64,000 nt of DNA from Phoronis australis (lineage: Eukaryota; Phoronida; Phoronidae), in contig NMRA01000008.1 in NCBI GenBank assembly GCA_002633005.1, positions 50,196 through 114,195 on the forward strand. The letters are read 5' to 3'. Position 1 is the stretch's first letter. The number at the start of each line of letters is the position of its first letter. The notes below the pieces were generated by a model. It searched no databases and was not told the origin of the DNA. It saw only the letters and a program-made list of their open reading frames with translations. The translations under genes and the position numbers were made by a program. Below are positions 1 through 39,785 of this stretch, one piece after another.

Positions 1-936
1 ATCTTTCACTTTACCCAACCGCGTATTCTGATGCGCAAGACGGGCAAAGCTGACAGGGAGAAAATGTAATTAATTTCATTTACAGACGTTTTGAGTTGTT
101 GGAAATTTTTGTGTGAATCGTTTTGATTAACCCACCATAAGACAATAGTAATTTGACGGGATTGCGGTTGAAAAGAATTTGTAAAAAAAAAATGTAGGAT
201 AATATCCCACTGCAATAAATGCACACAAGAATACAGAATGGTGTACACCACCTGCCCTATCACACCACCTGCCCTATCGTTTGCTTTGAAAGAGCAAATT
301 TTTCCTGGGAGAAAGTTTATGTTTTTGACACATAAATGTGGTTTACACCAGTTTAATAACTGAATTAAGTGAAATTTTCATCTCGCTAACAGTAAAGTGA
401 AGAAAGTACTCATCTTGGATTTGAAAAGTGGGGGTCCAAATTTGTGAGATTGGCCGTATACGAGGATTTTTGTGGAGATGATATATTGTCTCATGTGTTT
501 CGGGAAACGTTTTGTCTTCTTGCTTATAGAACAGCCTGTGGATTTTCGTCATTTGACTTTGAAGTTGTCAGTACATTTTGTGACTTTCAGCCTTGGTCTG
601 TTTTGAAGAAACAGGCTAAGCCATCCACAGCCATGTTTTAGTTAACATTTAAAAGACAAAAGCCAATTGATTCTCTGAGAAACAGTGTTGTGTAGAAAAA
701 AAACGTGGCTCAAGATTTTTCAAATATGGTGCAAAGCAGTTCAAACATGGTGCGGCAATATGTCTGAACACATGTAGGAAGAACCCTGGATTAGACATCT
801 AAGTAAAAATAACCGTAATCTGCTGGCGGAAGAATTTTTTCTCTGTTTGTTCATACAGTTAGTTTTTCTCGTTCAATACAACACATTCTAACTCTATCAT
901 CGAGCCAGTATTGTTTATCCGCTGATTGTCTTTCAG
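1..936. other. Upstream intron, no gene seen
   Basis: AT-rich sequence before the first PPP2R5D acceptor. I find no exon with a donor in phase 0 and no family-like ORF; it is read as intron of PPP2R5D. Confidence 0.5.
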
Positions 937-29509
<28,573 letters not shown>

Positions 29510-30812
29510 TCCAGCCACCTCAGGTGTCTTGCATATGGATTGCCTGTATTTAGACAGTTAGGGTTGATCAAACTGTCCGTCTGCTCTTGCATAAGTACAA
29601 GCTACCTTGCTTAACTCATTCTCGCAACTGGCACAAAAATGATGACTCATCCAAGTGATGTCTGTTTTGCGGGGTTAATGCTGGTATATTTACTTATGTC
29701 CAGCTGTGGCAAGTTTACAGCATCAAATTTTACTGGGAACCCTCGGCAGAAGTTAAAGGTCTGGTTTGATTTGTCAAGGAAGTGTTTTTCAACTGATTGC
29801 TTTCATCATCAATTTTCCAAAAATATCGAGGCACACTTGCCATGCCTTTACAACATAACCAAATGCCTATGTGGTATGTACCCAGGCTTTTCTGTGCTTT
29901 ATAAATGCATTAACACATAAAACTTGTAGTGGGATTAAAAGTGCATCCCACCAACTCCCTGCTTTCTTCCCTGGTCGGCCTCAATAATGACTTATAAACG
30001 GTCAATTTTACACGTAAATGATTGGGCATGTAATGGGAACCGATTTAAATGTTGAGGACTTACGAAGTGTGTCAAGTAACGTGGTAACGAGTTAAATGAG
30101 GTCACTTGTACTGTACAAATTTTGTTTTAGTACAAAAATGCCAACTACTCTGTATTTAGTGACGGCATATGTGAACCCTGAATACAGCTGGTCCCCTGAA
30201 AAACAGTTTTTCAATATGACCAGCCTTTAAAAATATGATTATTGCATTGTGTGTATGGTGTAACTTGATCTTCACTTGTTACACCCATAGTTATGCAGAC
30301 CTCCTTAAACATTTCTCATGGGTTTTTATTGTCAACTTGATACTTCTCAGTCCGTCACATGGAATGGATTTTTGTGCATATGGAACTAGCATTCGCTGAT
30401 AGACTATGTGGGTAGGGCTAGTACATTTCGTAACTGGGCTTAACAACTCGATTACTAAATACTAGATTTTCATTGTAGTTTCCAAAATAAAAGATAACTT
30501 GATGGCTGTATACTGTTACACACAAGTTCAGCATCCATATTTTTTCCTTTTCTGTTTGACAGTTTCAACATATTGAACCAAAAAAATAAGTAGTATTTCT
30601 ACAGTCCTGTACCAATCCACGGTTAATTCTAATCAGCATCGTTGTAGTATTGTAATAATCTCCATCTGCACTGTTACTGTAATACATCAGTATCAGTATC
30701 TGTTGATTTTATAGACATTGGTTTTATTGGCTAGCATTAGACAGACATTTTGGTGCATTTTGTGTGTTTTATGTGCTAATTTTTTTTTCATAGGATACAT
30801 CAGCAGCACACG

Positions 30813-31091
30813 CAACATTTTGTTGCTAGTAGAACTACCATTTCAACATTTTGTTGCTAGTAGAACTACCATTTCAACATGTTGTTGCTAGTAGAACTAC
30901 CATTTCAACATGTTGTTGCTAGTAGAACTACCATTTCAACATTTTGTTGCTAGTAGAACTACCATTTCAACATGTTGTTGCTAGTAGAACTACCATTTCA
31001 ACATGTTGTTGCTAGTAGAACTACCAGTTCAACATTTTGTTGCTAGTAGAACTACCATTTCAACATGTTGTTGCTAGTAGAACTATCATTT
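30813..31091 (+). repeat. 31-bp tandem array, nine copies, in the PPP2R5D 3' UTR
   Basis: The unit CAACATTTTGTTGCTAGTAG followed by AACTACCATTT repeats nine times without spacing change. The only common variant is CATTTTG versus CATGTTG, and the last copy begins to decay. Each unit contains the small palindrome TAGTAGAACTA. Confidence 0.93.
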
Positions 31092-31841
31092 CAATATGTT
31101 TGTCGTGTTTGCTGCCTCTCGTCTTGTTAGCAATGTGTTACTGAAAACTTTGCCTTATTTACCTTGAGTAAGTTGAAGTTAGTTCATGTCAGTAATCCTT
31201 TTAAGTCACAGATTTCAGAGCTCAAGGAGAAATGTTTTTTCAGTTACGTGAAAATGCTTCTTCAATTATGTGAAAACCCGTCACCTGTACCTTCTTTACA
31301 TGAATAGAACTGAATGTGAGACTGTCTTGTTAAAGTTTAACATTATTTGTGTTTAAGTAGTCGAATGTCCAGACAATAGTAACTTCACACCACACCTCTT
31401 GTAAGGAATTATTCTCAATTAATGAATTGTACGACGTTTGGTTCGTTTGAAGTTATTTCTGCAAGTGATTAGCATTGGTCATCTGCCCTTCTATATATTT
31501 ACAATCAGTTGTTACCAGCTATTGTGTTATCTATGTGATGTTTGGCTACTAAATGCTTTGTTGTCCCTGCTAGGGTTGATTAAGAATCTAAATCATAGCA
31601 GCTATGTAGATTATGAAGGTTAATGCAAAGTTCCGTGTACGACATATTTGAACTTAAAGTGATCAACTATGTATGGATGTAATTAGATCCGTTATGGAAA
31701 GAACCCACTTGGAAATGGCAGGCATTTGTTTTACACAATTGTGACAACGCTGAATAATGTAAAATTAATCCATGTTCAATCAAATCTTGATGTATAGATA
31801 ACTAGTGATAAGTTCATTGTACAAGGGACTGTCTTTGTATT

Positions 31842-31847
31842 AATAAA
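31842..31847 (+). terminator. Poly(A) signal, PPP2R5D
   Basis: Canonical AATAAA about 2.3 kb after the PPP2R5D stop and about 200 bp before the opposing MEA1 signal. Confidence 0.5.
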
Positions 31848-32048
31848 CTATGTATCTAATTTTATGAAGTGTTGTTTTAGTTCTTTCTATCGTTACCTAA
31901 TTACTGGAAATTATCTTAAGATTGATTTTATTCTTCACATTATCCCACATCAGGGCTACTAACTGTTTCTTGGATACACAGAAATGTCCGAACACAGGAG
32001 TTTAAAAGACATATTTCACCGTGTAATGTACATCACAAAAATTGAACA

Positions 32049-32054
32049 TTTATT
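32049..32054 (-). terminator. Poly(A) signal, MEA1
   Basis: TTTATT on the + strand is AATAAA on the - strand, about 850 nt after the MEA1 stop. It faces the PPP2R5D signal, marking a convergent pair. Confidence 0.5.
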
Positions 32055-32901
32055 TCAACCAATCAGTTCTATTTTGAGTCTTTCTTGGAGGCATTTTCAT
32101 TATTTTAGATGTATTTGGTTGACCAGATAGCCCCAGCAATACTTGAACAATACCAGAAATCATGTGAAGTAGTCTTTTTGTATCACCACAACACGGAACA
32201 GAGAATAAAAGGCTGAAAGTAGCTGCTTAAATAGGGGTCTCAACAGAACACCATATACGGGTGGCCATGGTGACATGAATTGGCCTAGCCATTAATTACA
32301 TTTCGCAGTTCATGGCATTCATGTCTTTGAGTGATGTTCAAAACATTTAGCAGCGACCAAATTCACGTAACTGGTGTTACTGCAGATGCATTGCTTGTCA
32401 GTTGTCTTTTTTTTTGTACAATTGGGATTATGAAAACTACAATACCCCATAAAAATTTTAGAGCTCGGCAAACGGATTTTACTAATATTCCACTATTATG
32501 CTAAGATAGTTTTTGTACGTCCTGCAAAAAATTTGTGTCATGACTTAAATCTCTAAACTAATCTTTAATTCTTACAATTGGCAAAAAAATCACCAGGATG
32601 ACTACAGAATCTGATGGCGCAACAAGCATCAGCCAAGATGCTGCCCAGTTATAGTCTTCATCTGTTACCACAATGACGGTGTTTCTAATGTTAAAAATTT
32701 AAAAGCTTTAACTGTACTGTAGGCATTTCCAACTTCATCCACCACAACAGTCTTTATCTTTTTTGACAGTCTCTAAATTAAAACCTGCTTAACAGTTTTC
32801 AGTGTGTTTAAAATTCAAACTCCTTCACCTTCACAGTCCATATCTGTTTTCACTGGCGAGGGTAAGAATTAAAACAGAACAGTATTCACTCATCACCATC
32901 T

Positions 32902-33047
32902 CTACCTGTTTTCATTACGTTTAAAATTCAAACGTTCTTGTAACTGACTTTTCCAGACTTCCTCAGGAATGTCTTTTGCCCACTCGGGCATCTGACTATC
33001 TGGTAATTTAAAACCAACCATTGCAGCCTTTATCTTCTCTGCTTGTT
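32902..33047 (-). CDS. MEA1: MEA1 coding exon 3 (conserved C-terminus)
   Basis: Acceptor ttttgttttcag, phase 1 in, TAG stop at 32904-32902. Encodes EQAEKIKAAMVGFKLPDSQ then MPEWAKDIPEEVWKSQLQ, the part most conserved with vertebrate MEA1 (V-x-x-x-M-x-G, P-x-W-A-x-x-I). Confidence 0.92.
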
Positions 33048-35894
33048 CTGAAAACAAAAAATGGACACTGGATACATGAAAGATGAATAGAAACAAATTT
33101 GACTTCGCATGCACTTATTCCATTCCTCAAAGGGATGATAAACCCATGCCTACTGTCAAAAAACAACAGATTTAGGTCACTTGCTATGATAAAATTGGTT
33201 TCATCTTGATCCTTACTCAGATTAGAAATAACTTGTATGCCAGAAGAACTGACAGGTCATGATTGCTTCACACCCTGTCACAACTAGTTACTATCAGTCG
33301 TTGCTAATGTCCGGGGAATTAATTTCAACCAATTTACATTCAAACAAAGGATAAGAATGAAAAGAAGTTGCTCAGAGCGAGCAATCAGATGTTTTGAAAA
33401 TTAGACCATGGTTACAGTACAACCATTAAAAACCTTGACTTTGCCACGGAAACTATTCAAAATGGTCTAATTTTATGCAATAACGGTACGTATTGTGTGG
33501 AATTCATAGAGTATTGCTATAAGGATTTTCAATATTTTTGTTAAAACCAATCTGAAATGTAGCAATAGATTCTCCTATTGTGCTACACCACATAGATTAG
33601 TATTAGTCACGTAAGCGGCAAATCACATTCCATCAAGACCACTTTGGTTCAGACCACTTGCTGTTATGAAATTGCTCCTTAGTCAATTTAAAGGTGATTT
33701 CGAGGATTCGAAACAATTGACAGTTTGAATAATGATAAATTACCTTTCAGATTCATGAAATTTATATAGAGACCACTAGCTTTTAAGTACCATTTTGAAA
33801 CCTTCATCAGGTGGAATTGTGGGTAAATGGAGCGAGAGCTTGTGGTCTCTATATAAATTTATGACTCTGAAAAGTAACTAACCGTATCATTATTCAAATT
33901 GTAACGGAGTCAGTAACACGAACATTCATTCTACAACAGATAGTTCGTTATTGCCTGAGACGAGGCTCTACAAGTTCAGAAGCAGATCCAGCTGAGGATT
34001 TTGAATCAGGGTGGGGGGGGACCAGGGCTGAGTATTAGCCAAGGTTTTGCCCATCAGATATTCGCATCTCCTAACCTCCAAATGGAATTTGGGAGAATTT
34101 TAGGGGGGCCACGGCCCTCTTGGGATGTCACAGCGTGTCACTTTTGTCGCCGAGCATAGTCTTAATAAATAATGAACTGCATGTTCCTTGCAAACCCAGA
34201 AATAACTTCTCATCCGAGTAAGAAAAAAACTGAGACTAATTTCATAGAAAATGGGTTTGTAGCCTCATTTTTATTCAGCGGTAAGTGCTTTAATATGATT
34301 AGGTGTACATGTTTTCACATGAATATTTTTCATTTGTGTTAAATATCTTTGAGCATACCTTCAGGTAATGGGCCACTCTCCAACCTAGAGTTCTCTCCAC
34401 TCCAAACAGGTTCTGTCACCGGTAATCCATCTTCAGGTAACTTAAACATAAAGTTATTACTTTCAATATACATATACTTATTTCAATAAACAATGCATTT
34501 TCGTATGTCCATATAAAATGATGCGTTTTCGAAGATAAATTATGTGGCGCATTTCTCAAAATTCAATTAACAGGTAATATTCATGGGTCCACAGTCAAAC
34601 CTTGCAATAAATCTAGTAAACATTGAGCACTGTGGCATTCAAACATAGAGGGCAAACAACACCTGGATAATGCTGTGAGAATGCAGATTACTACGTGCAG
34701 TTAAAGTTTTTATTTTTGTTAAACGTTCAAACTTGTCCTTTACCAAGAGCGGAGGGTAGGTAACTGACATTTTGACACCCAATTCATTAAATTGCCAATA
34801 TAGCGTGTTTCTTGGCCGTTTCAATTTGGATATCATGAAAATGATACGTTACATTTATTCAATTGCTACACAATCTGTTTCAGATGCATCCAGTACAGAT
34901 AATGCACTTGCAAATTACAGACAAATGGAAACATCTCTTTTGCTTTATTGCTAGTTAAAAGCAATATAAACACGTTACGCACCTTGCATTATGTACTAAT
35001 GAGAACTGGAGACTCATACAAGGCTCTCATTTCAAATTGTTTCTCATTCAAATTTAATCAAAACAATCAATTGTGCTAAGGTTGAATTCTGTGATTCATC
35101 TACGTCGCTGCTGTCATTTTTTAGTGCACAATGGCATGCTTGTCAGGCGGCTCATAACAAGTGGTGACATCACAAACAACTTGTGGGCATTTCATTTGAT
35201 TTATAACTGTGCTTGAGTAGTAAGATTTTCAGTGTTATCAGATGGCATGTGCCTAGAGAATCTTTTGTGCAAAGGATTTGCTAATCTATTCATTTATTTG
35301 ATGCACTTAGTTGCTGGCTTTCAAACTTTTATTTTTCTATGACGGTTGTGTTGTATGCACACCAATAAGCATGGTCAGTGCTTTCAATCCTGGTGCGGTC
35401 AAGCAACAAGAGTAATTTTCATCATACTGTTTGCAAGTCACTAAGTTATCTGTGATCTTAATGAGCTGACAACAGACTCACCATGCATTTGAAAAACGAC
35501 AGCAGTGGTGTTGATGAAAATGAAATACCCCGAACTGGTGATCCTTACGAACTTTTATCTACACATAAATGAAAATGATGCTTCTAGTACTGACCCCTAA
35601 CGCAGATGCAAGAGATGGTGCACTATAACCGAGGTCTGCATCCACTCCAGACAACTGATGTTGAATGACATCATCAACTGAGATTTGATGAGAGTCTCCG
35701 TCATCGCCACCAGCATCTGGTTCCTGTGGTAATTGCTGATAACCATGGTGACCATTGTTCATGTCTTCATCCTCGCCTTCACTCTCTGAAGAGCTTGATA
35801 CATTGATGAATTGAGAGACATCGGTTGGTAGATCAGTGATGCTGCCCCTACCATGTTTATCCGGATCTTCTGTGGGATCAGGGACAGGAGACAT
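32902..35894 (-). CDS. MEA1: Male-enhanced antigen 1 (gene span, three coding exons)
   Basis: On the - strand, 35894-35595, 34440-34359 and 33047-32902 join in phase to 528 nt, 175 residues plus stop; human MEA1 is of similar length. The N-terminal half is acidic with a Ser/Glu/Asp run and the family motif GYQQLPQEPD (vertebrate form YQPLNQDPE). The C-terminal block, EQAEKIKAAMVGFKLPD followed by MPEWAKDIPEEVW, matches the conserved MEA1 tail. MEA1 is a small, mostly disordered protein linked to spermatogenesis; its molecular activity is unknown. The gene is tail to tail with PPP2R5D as in human, which independently supports both names. Confidence 0.92.
33722..33905. mobile_element. Foldback element with 60-bp arms
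   Basis: The left arm (AGTTTGAATAATGATA, TTTCAGATTCATGAAATTTA, TATAGAGACCAC) is mirrored at 33839-33905. The loop of about 60 bp is unrelated. Confidence 0.8.
33945..34230. mobile_element. AGTTCGTTATTG-family repeat interrupted by another element
   Basis: The left piece AGTTCGTTATTGCCTGAGAC and the right piece AATAAATAATGAACTG followed by CCAGAAATAACTTCTC match the repeat at 58385-58560. Between them lies a GATCCAG...TTAGGGGGGCC sequence like the one at 47411-47558, truncated on the right. Confidence 0.6.
33980..34125. mobile_element. Truncated GGCGGATCC-type MITE
   Basis: Reads CAGATCCAGCTGAGGATTTT, a G run, CAGGGCTGAGTATTAGCCA, and GGGAGAATTTTAGGGGGGCC, in the same order as the complete copy at 47411-47558. 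Confidence 0.7.
34359..34440 (-). CDS. MEA1: MEA1 coding exon 2
   Basis: Acceptor tatgtttaag, donor CCTGAAG/gtatgc. Eighty-two nt, phase 0 in, phase 1 out, reading LPEDGLPVTEPVWSGENSR and LESGPLPE. It is acidic and proline-containing, as the middle of vertebrate MEA1 is. The frame fits both neighbours exactly. Confidence 0.82.
34441..35594 (-). other. MEA1 intron 1, nothing recognised
   Basis: A 1.15-kb AT-rich intron without clear features. Confidence 0.5.
35595..35894 (-). CDS. MEA1: MEA1 coding exon 1
   Basis: ATG at 35894-35892 lies four bases after a good acceptor (tatgctttcag), so the in-frame sequence above it is intron and a 5' UTR exon lies further upstream. One hundred codons: MSPVPDPTEDPDKHGRGS, then SSSSESEGEDEDMNNG, GYQQLPQEPD and DDVIQHQLSG. 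Donor TTAGGG/gtcagt, phase 0. Confidence 0.9.
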
Positions 35895-36200
35895 TTTTCT
35901 GAAAGCATATAATTCTTTGTTATTCAATAAAAATGGGACAATGAATTTAAAGCGATATATATTTAGGTTCTCATCTTTAATGGTTTTGCCACCCATAAAG
36001 ATGGGTGAAATGACAAAACTGTTAAATTTAACTTTCACTGTCAAAGCGGTTATAAACGCCCTTTCCATCACAAAAAGTAACTTTTGATTTCAACTTTTTT
36101 ACGATCTCAAATAGTTGGCAGTGGTTTCAGAACTTCAGTCGGCCATATTGTGTTCTGAACAGGTGAAGAATTACCATGTATGATAGAGAATAGAAACTCA
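35895..36200 (-). other. MEA1 5' region
   Basis: An acceptor at 35899-35900 implies an upstream non-coding exon of MEA1. CAATATGGCCGACT on the - strand near 36140 resembles an initiator of the YY1 type and could mark the start. No exon end can be fixed. Confidence 0.3.
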
Positions 36201-36297
36201 AACGATCACAATGATCGCTACAACGGAATAACATTGGGAATTCATTGTCAGAAAACATGACATTGGACATAGATCCCAGCGAAATCTAGTCACTAAA

Positions 36298-38237
36298 TTG
36301 AAAAGAAAATCCATATGCCAGTATTTCCAAACAAGCAGTGATATCAAAAACTCGTGCAATTCAAAGCTCTTCTGGGAGACTGTTAAGTCTTTTGTATGTG
36401 AAGGAACAGACAGAAATGGGATAACGTTGTATGAAAATGGTCAAGTTGTCACGGATGCTGACAAGGTAGCTGAAATCTTTAATAGTTACTTTTTTGAATC
36501 GGTGGAATCAATCAGTTCCCAGTTTCCAAATGTAAATTCTTACAATGCTTATACTTCTCATCCGAGTGTCACCTCGATTCTCTCCAAAAGTGCAGAAGGG
36601 TCGATTCAACGGGTCCTTAGCTTCTCAATTGTCACTGAAAACGATGTCTTAAGGGCATTACATGCAATAAATCGATGGGTTATGACTCTTTACATCTGAG
36701 ATTCCTCAAGTATGGCGCTCATGCAATATGCAAGTCCCTAACACCGATATTCAACAAGTGTATAGCCTCTAATGAGTATCCCTCTATGTTGAAAAAAGTC
36801 AGGTTAGCCCAGTATTTAAGAAAGGGGACCAAACGGATAAATCCTGTTGTAGACCGGTTAGTGTGCTAACCGCTGTCAACCAAGTTTTTGAACGACTTAT
36901 TCTAGACCAATTGAAAGTACATTTTGATGAAATTTTAAATGAAAATTTATGCGCTTTCTGTAAAGGTTTTTCTTGTCAGGATGTCTTGTTGCGCCTAACT
37001 GAAGATGTAAGGTTAGCTCTGGACAAAAATTTATTTGCTGGGTGCATACTGATTGATCTGTCTAAGGCTTTTGATTGCCTTCCCCCATGAGCTCCTTGTT
37101 GCCAAACTAAAAGCCTAAGGCTGCACATTGAATACCTGTAACCTCATAATGTCCTATCTCAGTGATAGAAGGATGAGGGTAAAAATTGGCTCAACTGTCA
37201 GTGACTGGTTAAATGTCCCCAAGGGCGTTCGTCAAGGGTCTGTCTTAGGCCCCATGTTATTCACCATTTTTATCAATGATATATTTTACACTATAAGCGG
37301 TCACTGTAAGTTATATAATTACGCTGATGACAATACCCTCTTGCAAGCAGGCTCCTCTTTATCTGCAGTCCGCCTCAGCCTCAAGGTAGCTGGGCAAATG
37401 GCAATGGATTGGTTCTCCTCTAATGGAATGGCTGTAAACCTTGGTAAATTTAAGTCAATTATCTTTTCTAGGAATCGTGTACATAATAATGATAGGTATC
37501 TCATGTCTGGTGATACTATGATTAAGTGTGAAGAGTCCATTAAGCTGCTGGGTGTCCAACTTGACAGCCAGCTAAGATTCCACGAGCACGTTGATGTTAT
37601 TTGCAAAAAAGCTTCTAAACAGATGAATGTCTTGTTCCGTCTTCGAAATGTTTTAGGCACTAACAGTAAGCTTAAGTTATATTATGCATTTATAAGATCC
37701 TATTTTAATCATTGCCCCCTCATTTGGCACCTATGTGGAATACAGAAAAGTAGGAAAATGGAAAAGATAAAACACCGTGCTTTAAAATTTGTGTTCAATG
37801 ACAGCGAGTCCAGCTACTCACAACTCTTAGTTTAGGCTAGGAGCTGCTCTCTAACTAGTTGGCAGATGAAATGTTTATCTATTGAAGTATTCAAAAATTT
37901 TCATATTATTGGACCCTGTCCTTTGTCAGGAAAGCTTGAATTTAGAGAGTCTGGATACGGTCTCAGAGGTGAAAACTGTCTCTATGTGAAACGCTTTAAT
38001 ACGATGACTTACAGATGTAACTCAATCTCCCATAAAGGTACTTTGCTGTGGAACTCATTGCCATCAGTAATGAGACAATGTACTACCTTAAATGAATTTG
38101 CCACTCTTGCTCATGACTTTTTCTCTGAGATCTGCTCTTGTGAAAACTGCTATGGGATGCCTACACGCTCCGTAACATGTATGTGTACTTTTGTATTTAA
38201 ATTTATGTTTAGGTTCTGTATATTCTCCGTACTGTAG
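36298..38237 (+). pseudogene. Reverse transcriptase ORF remnant
   Basis: Same element as the 36200-38372 entry; this marks the part with protein similarity. The longest intact piece, 37128-37835, holds the palm domain with YADD and the start of the thumb. Frameshifts and the stop rule out a functional enzyme. Confidence 0.88.
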
Positions 38238-38347
38238 AATTAGCTAGTATTTTAGTTCTGTTCATTTTGTAGATTTTAAATCTGTCGGATAATAGCACTT
38301 GTGCTAATGTTTCATTGTTAAGGTTCACCGACTTTTAAGTAAAGATT

Positions 38348-38364
38348 ATTACTACTACTACTAC
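38348..38364. repeat. (TAC)n microsatellite
   Basis: Five trinucleotide units at the 3' end of the reverse transcriptase remnant; simple-repeat tails are common in CR1/L2-type elements. Confidence 0.7.
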
Positions 38365-38639
38365 AATATTGGTTACTGGTGCAGGGGGATGAGACCACAT
38401 ATCACAAACAACAAATATGTGACTTCTCAAGTAAACCCAAGCTAGAGTTTAAGTTAAAACATCATGAATTTCAAACATAACTAAGTGTCCAGACATCTGC
38501 TAATAATATTTTTTGAAAACTGTACATTGAAGTGAATGTGGGTAATAGTCGGATAAGTTGGTCCCATTTCAAATTCTGTCAGGAATACTTAAAAAATAAA
38601 ATGAAGTGTCGCAATATACAATTACCCACTCTTATGGAT

Positions 38640-38870
38640 CACGCGCGCCACTCTACTCACACTTTTTCGTGAAATCTACAACATTTGAGAAGATACGCGA
38701 CAAATTATGTTCGCCTCCCGAGCGTTTTTCCTCGATCCAAGATGTCCGCCAATGAACTCACGTTCGCGAGAGGACCGGCGTTGTTCTCGCGAACGGGGTC
38801 ACGTTCGCGAGAGAACACGTGTTGTCTTCTCGCAAACGCAAACTAACTAACGTTCGCAAGAGTCCAAAAA
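38640..38870. promoter_or_regulatory. CpG-rich cluster of CGTTCGCGAGAG motifs
   Basis: CGTTCGCGAGAG at 38761, its reverse complement form TTCTCGCGAACG at 38784, CGTTCGCGAGAG at 38802, then decayed forms TTCTCGCAAACG near 38828 and CGTTCGCAAGAG at 38851. The core resembles the TCTCGCGAGA promoter element. It may be a promoter or simply a repeat; the gap at 38991 hides the context. Confidence 0.3.
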
Positions 38871-38990
38871 TGAACCCAATGAGAAAACGCAAAACTCCAA
38901 CTTAGTTAAAAGAGATTTTTAAAAAAGGTTTTGTCGTTTCACCCGCTGATGACGTCATACCCCACTGTGCCAGGGTAGCATAAATAATGA

Positions 38991-39366
38991 NNNNNNNNNN
39001 NNNNNNNNNNNNNNNNNNNNNNNNNNNNNNNNNNNNNNNNNNNNNNNNNNNNNNNNNNNNNNNNNNNNNNNNNNNNNNNNNNNNNNNNNNNNNNNNNNNN
39101 NNNNNNNNNNNNNNNNNNNNNNNNNNNNNNNNNNNNNNNNNNNNNNNNNNNNNNNNNNNNNNNNNNNNNNNNNNNNNNNNNNNNNNNNNNNNNNNNNNNN
39201 NNNNNNNNNNNNNNNNNNNNNNNNNNNNNNNNNNNNNNNNNNNNNNNNNNNNNNNNNNNNNNNNNNNNNNNNNNNNNNNNNNNNNNNNNNNNNNNNNNNN
39301 NNNNNNNNNNNNNNNNNNNNNNNNNNNNNNNNNNNNNNNNNNNNNNNNNNNNNNNNNNNNNNNNNN
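38991..39366. other. Assembly gap (376 N)
   Basis: Unknown sequence. Repeats lie on both sides, so the true length may differ. Confidence 1.
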
Positions 39367-39785
39367 ACACCAAATTGCAACTGTTTGTGCAGCTTTCGGG
39401 CTCCTCCCGAACTTGGTTGCCAACAGTTTAGCCCCATGCAATTCTCGGGCTCCTCCCGAGCTTGATTGCATCTCACCTTTCGGATCTGAATAACCAAATT
39501 GCCCCGTTCTTGCACACACAACTATTAATCAGCGACTGGCTTGCCCGTGTATCAGAACTGTATAAATCACAACGCTGCGATACTAAATCATGGAACAACT
39601 GGATTGCTTGTAAGTGTGGAATATTGTAGTTATATATTCTTACAATAAACCTAAGTATTATTCACCAACTTTTAGTTTTCAACATCACCCTCAGTCCGCA
39701 CCGGGCTCGTAAAATCGGGGCGCCTTGGTCGTAGATACCGCCCCCGTTACACTATCATCAAAATACAGCTAGGTACCACTTAGGC
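39367..39785. other. Repeat-like sequence after the gap
   Basis: Starts with two related hairpins (39395 and 39444). A TATAAATCA box near 39560 and CAATAAACC near 39645, followed by GC-rich sequence, give a faint resemblance to a solo LTR, but no matching ends were found. Confidence 0.3.
39395..39460. repeat. Two hairpins with a covarying stem
   Basis: TTCGGG-CTCCT-CCCGAA at 39395-39411 and CTCGGG-CTCCT-CCCGAG at 39444-39460. The loop is identical and the outer stem pair changes from T-A to C-G. Flanks (CAACxGTTT, TTGC) are also shared, so this is a 49-bp tandem duplicate. Confidence 0.75.

Larger units (their letters stand above)
29510..31870 (+). other. PPP2R5D: PPP2R5D 3' UTR
   Basis: No further coding sequence follows the stop at 29509. 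AATAAA at 31842-31847 is a plausible poly(A) signal, giving a 3' UTR of about 2.3 kb. It contains the 31-bp tandem array at 30813-31091. The transcript end is inferred. Confidence 0.55.
33048..34358 (-). other. MEA1 intron 2 with mobile elements
   Basis: A 1.3-kb intron that includes the foldback element at 33722-33905 and a nested pair of repeats at about 33945-34230. Confidence 0.55.
36200..38372 (+). mobile_element. Broken non-LTR retrotransposon (Jockey/CR1-like reverse transcriptase)
   Basis: Coding similarity runs from about 36298 to 38237 on the + strand in several frames. In order: the linker between endonuclease and reverse transcriptase, the palm motif LIDLSKAFDCLPP (about 37045-37085), GVRQGSVLGPMLF (about 37228), the catalytic YADD at 37320-37331, and a C-terminal IKLLGVQLDSQLRFHEHV part. 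Frame breaks near 36670, 36830 and 37090 and a stop at 37833 make it inactive. The endonuclease is missing (5' truncation). A (TAC)n tract at 38348-38364 is the likely 3' tail. It separates MEA1 from the CARD gene. Confidence 0.9.

Noticed and set aside
30813-31091. CRISPR-like array of 31-bp repeats
   Set aside because: There are no unique spacers; it is a head-to-tail satellite within a eukaryotic 3' UTR.
35895-36071. Extended MEA1 N-terminus (65 extra codons from an upstream ATG)
   Set aside because: A good acceptor lies four bases before the MSPVPD start, and the upstream residues are hydrophobic and unlike MEA1.
38902-39521. ORFs across the N gap
   Set aside because: They consist mostly of undetermined bases.
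39540-39785. Solo LTR (TATA-like box, AATAAA, GC-rich end)
   Set aside because: No matching TG...CA ends, no target duplication and no second LTR could be found.
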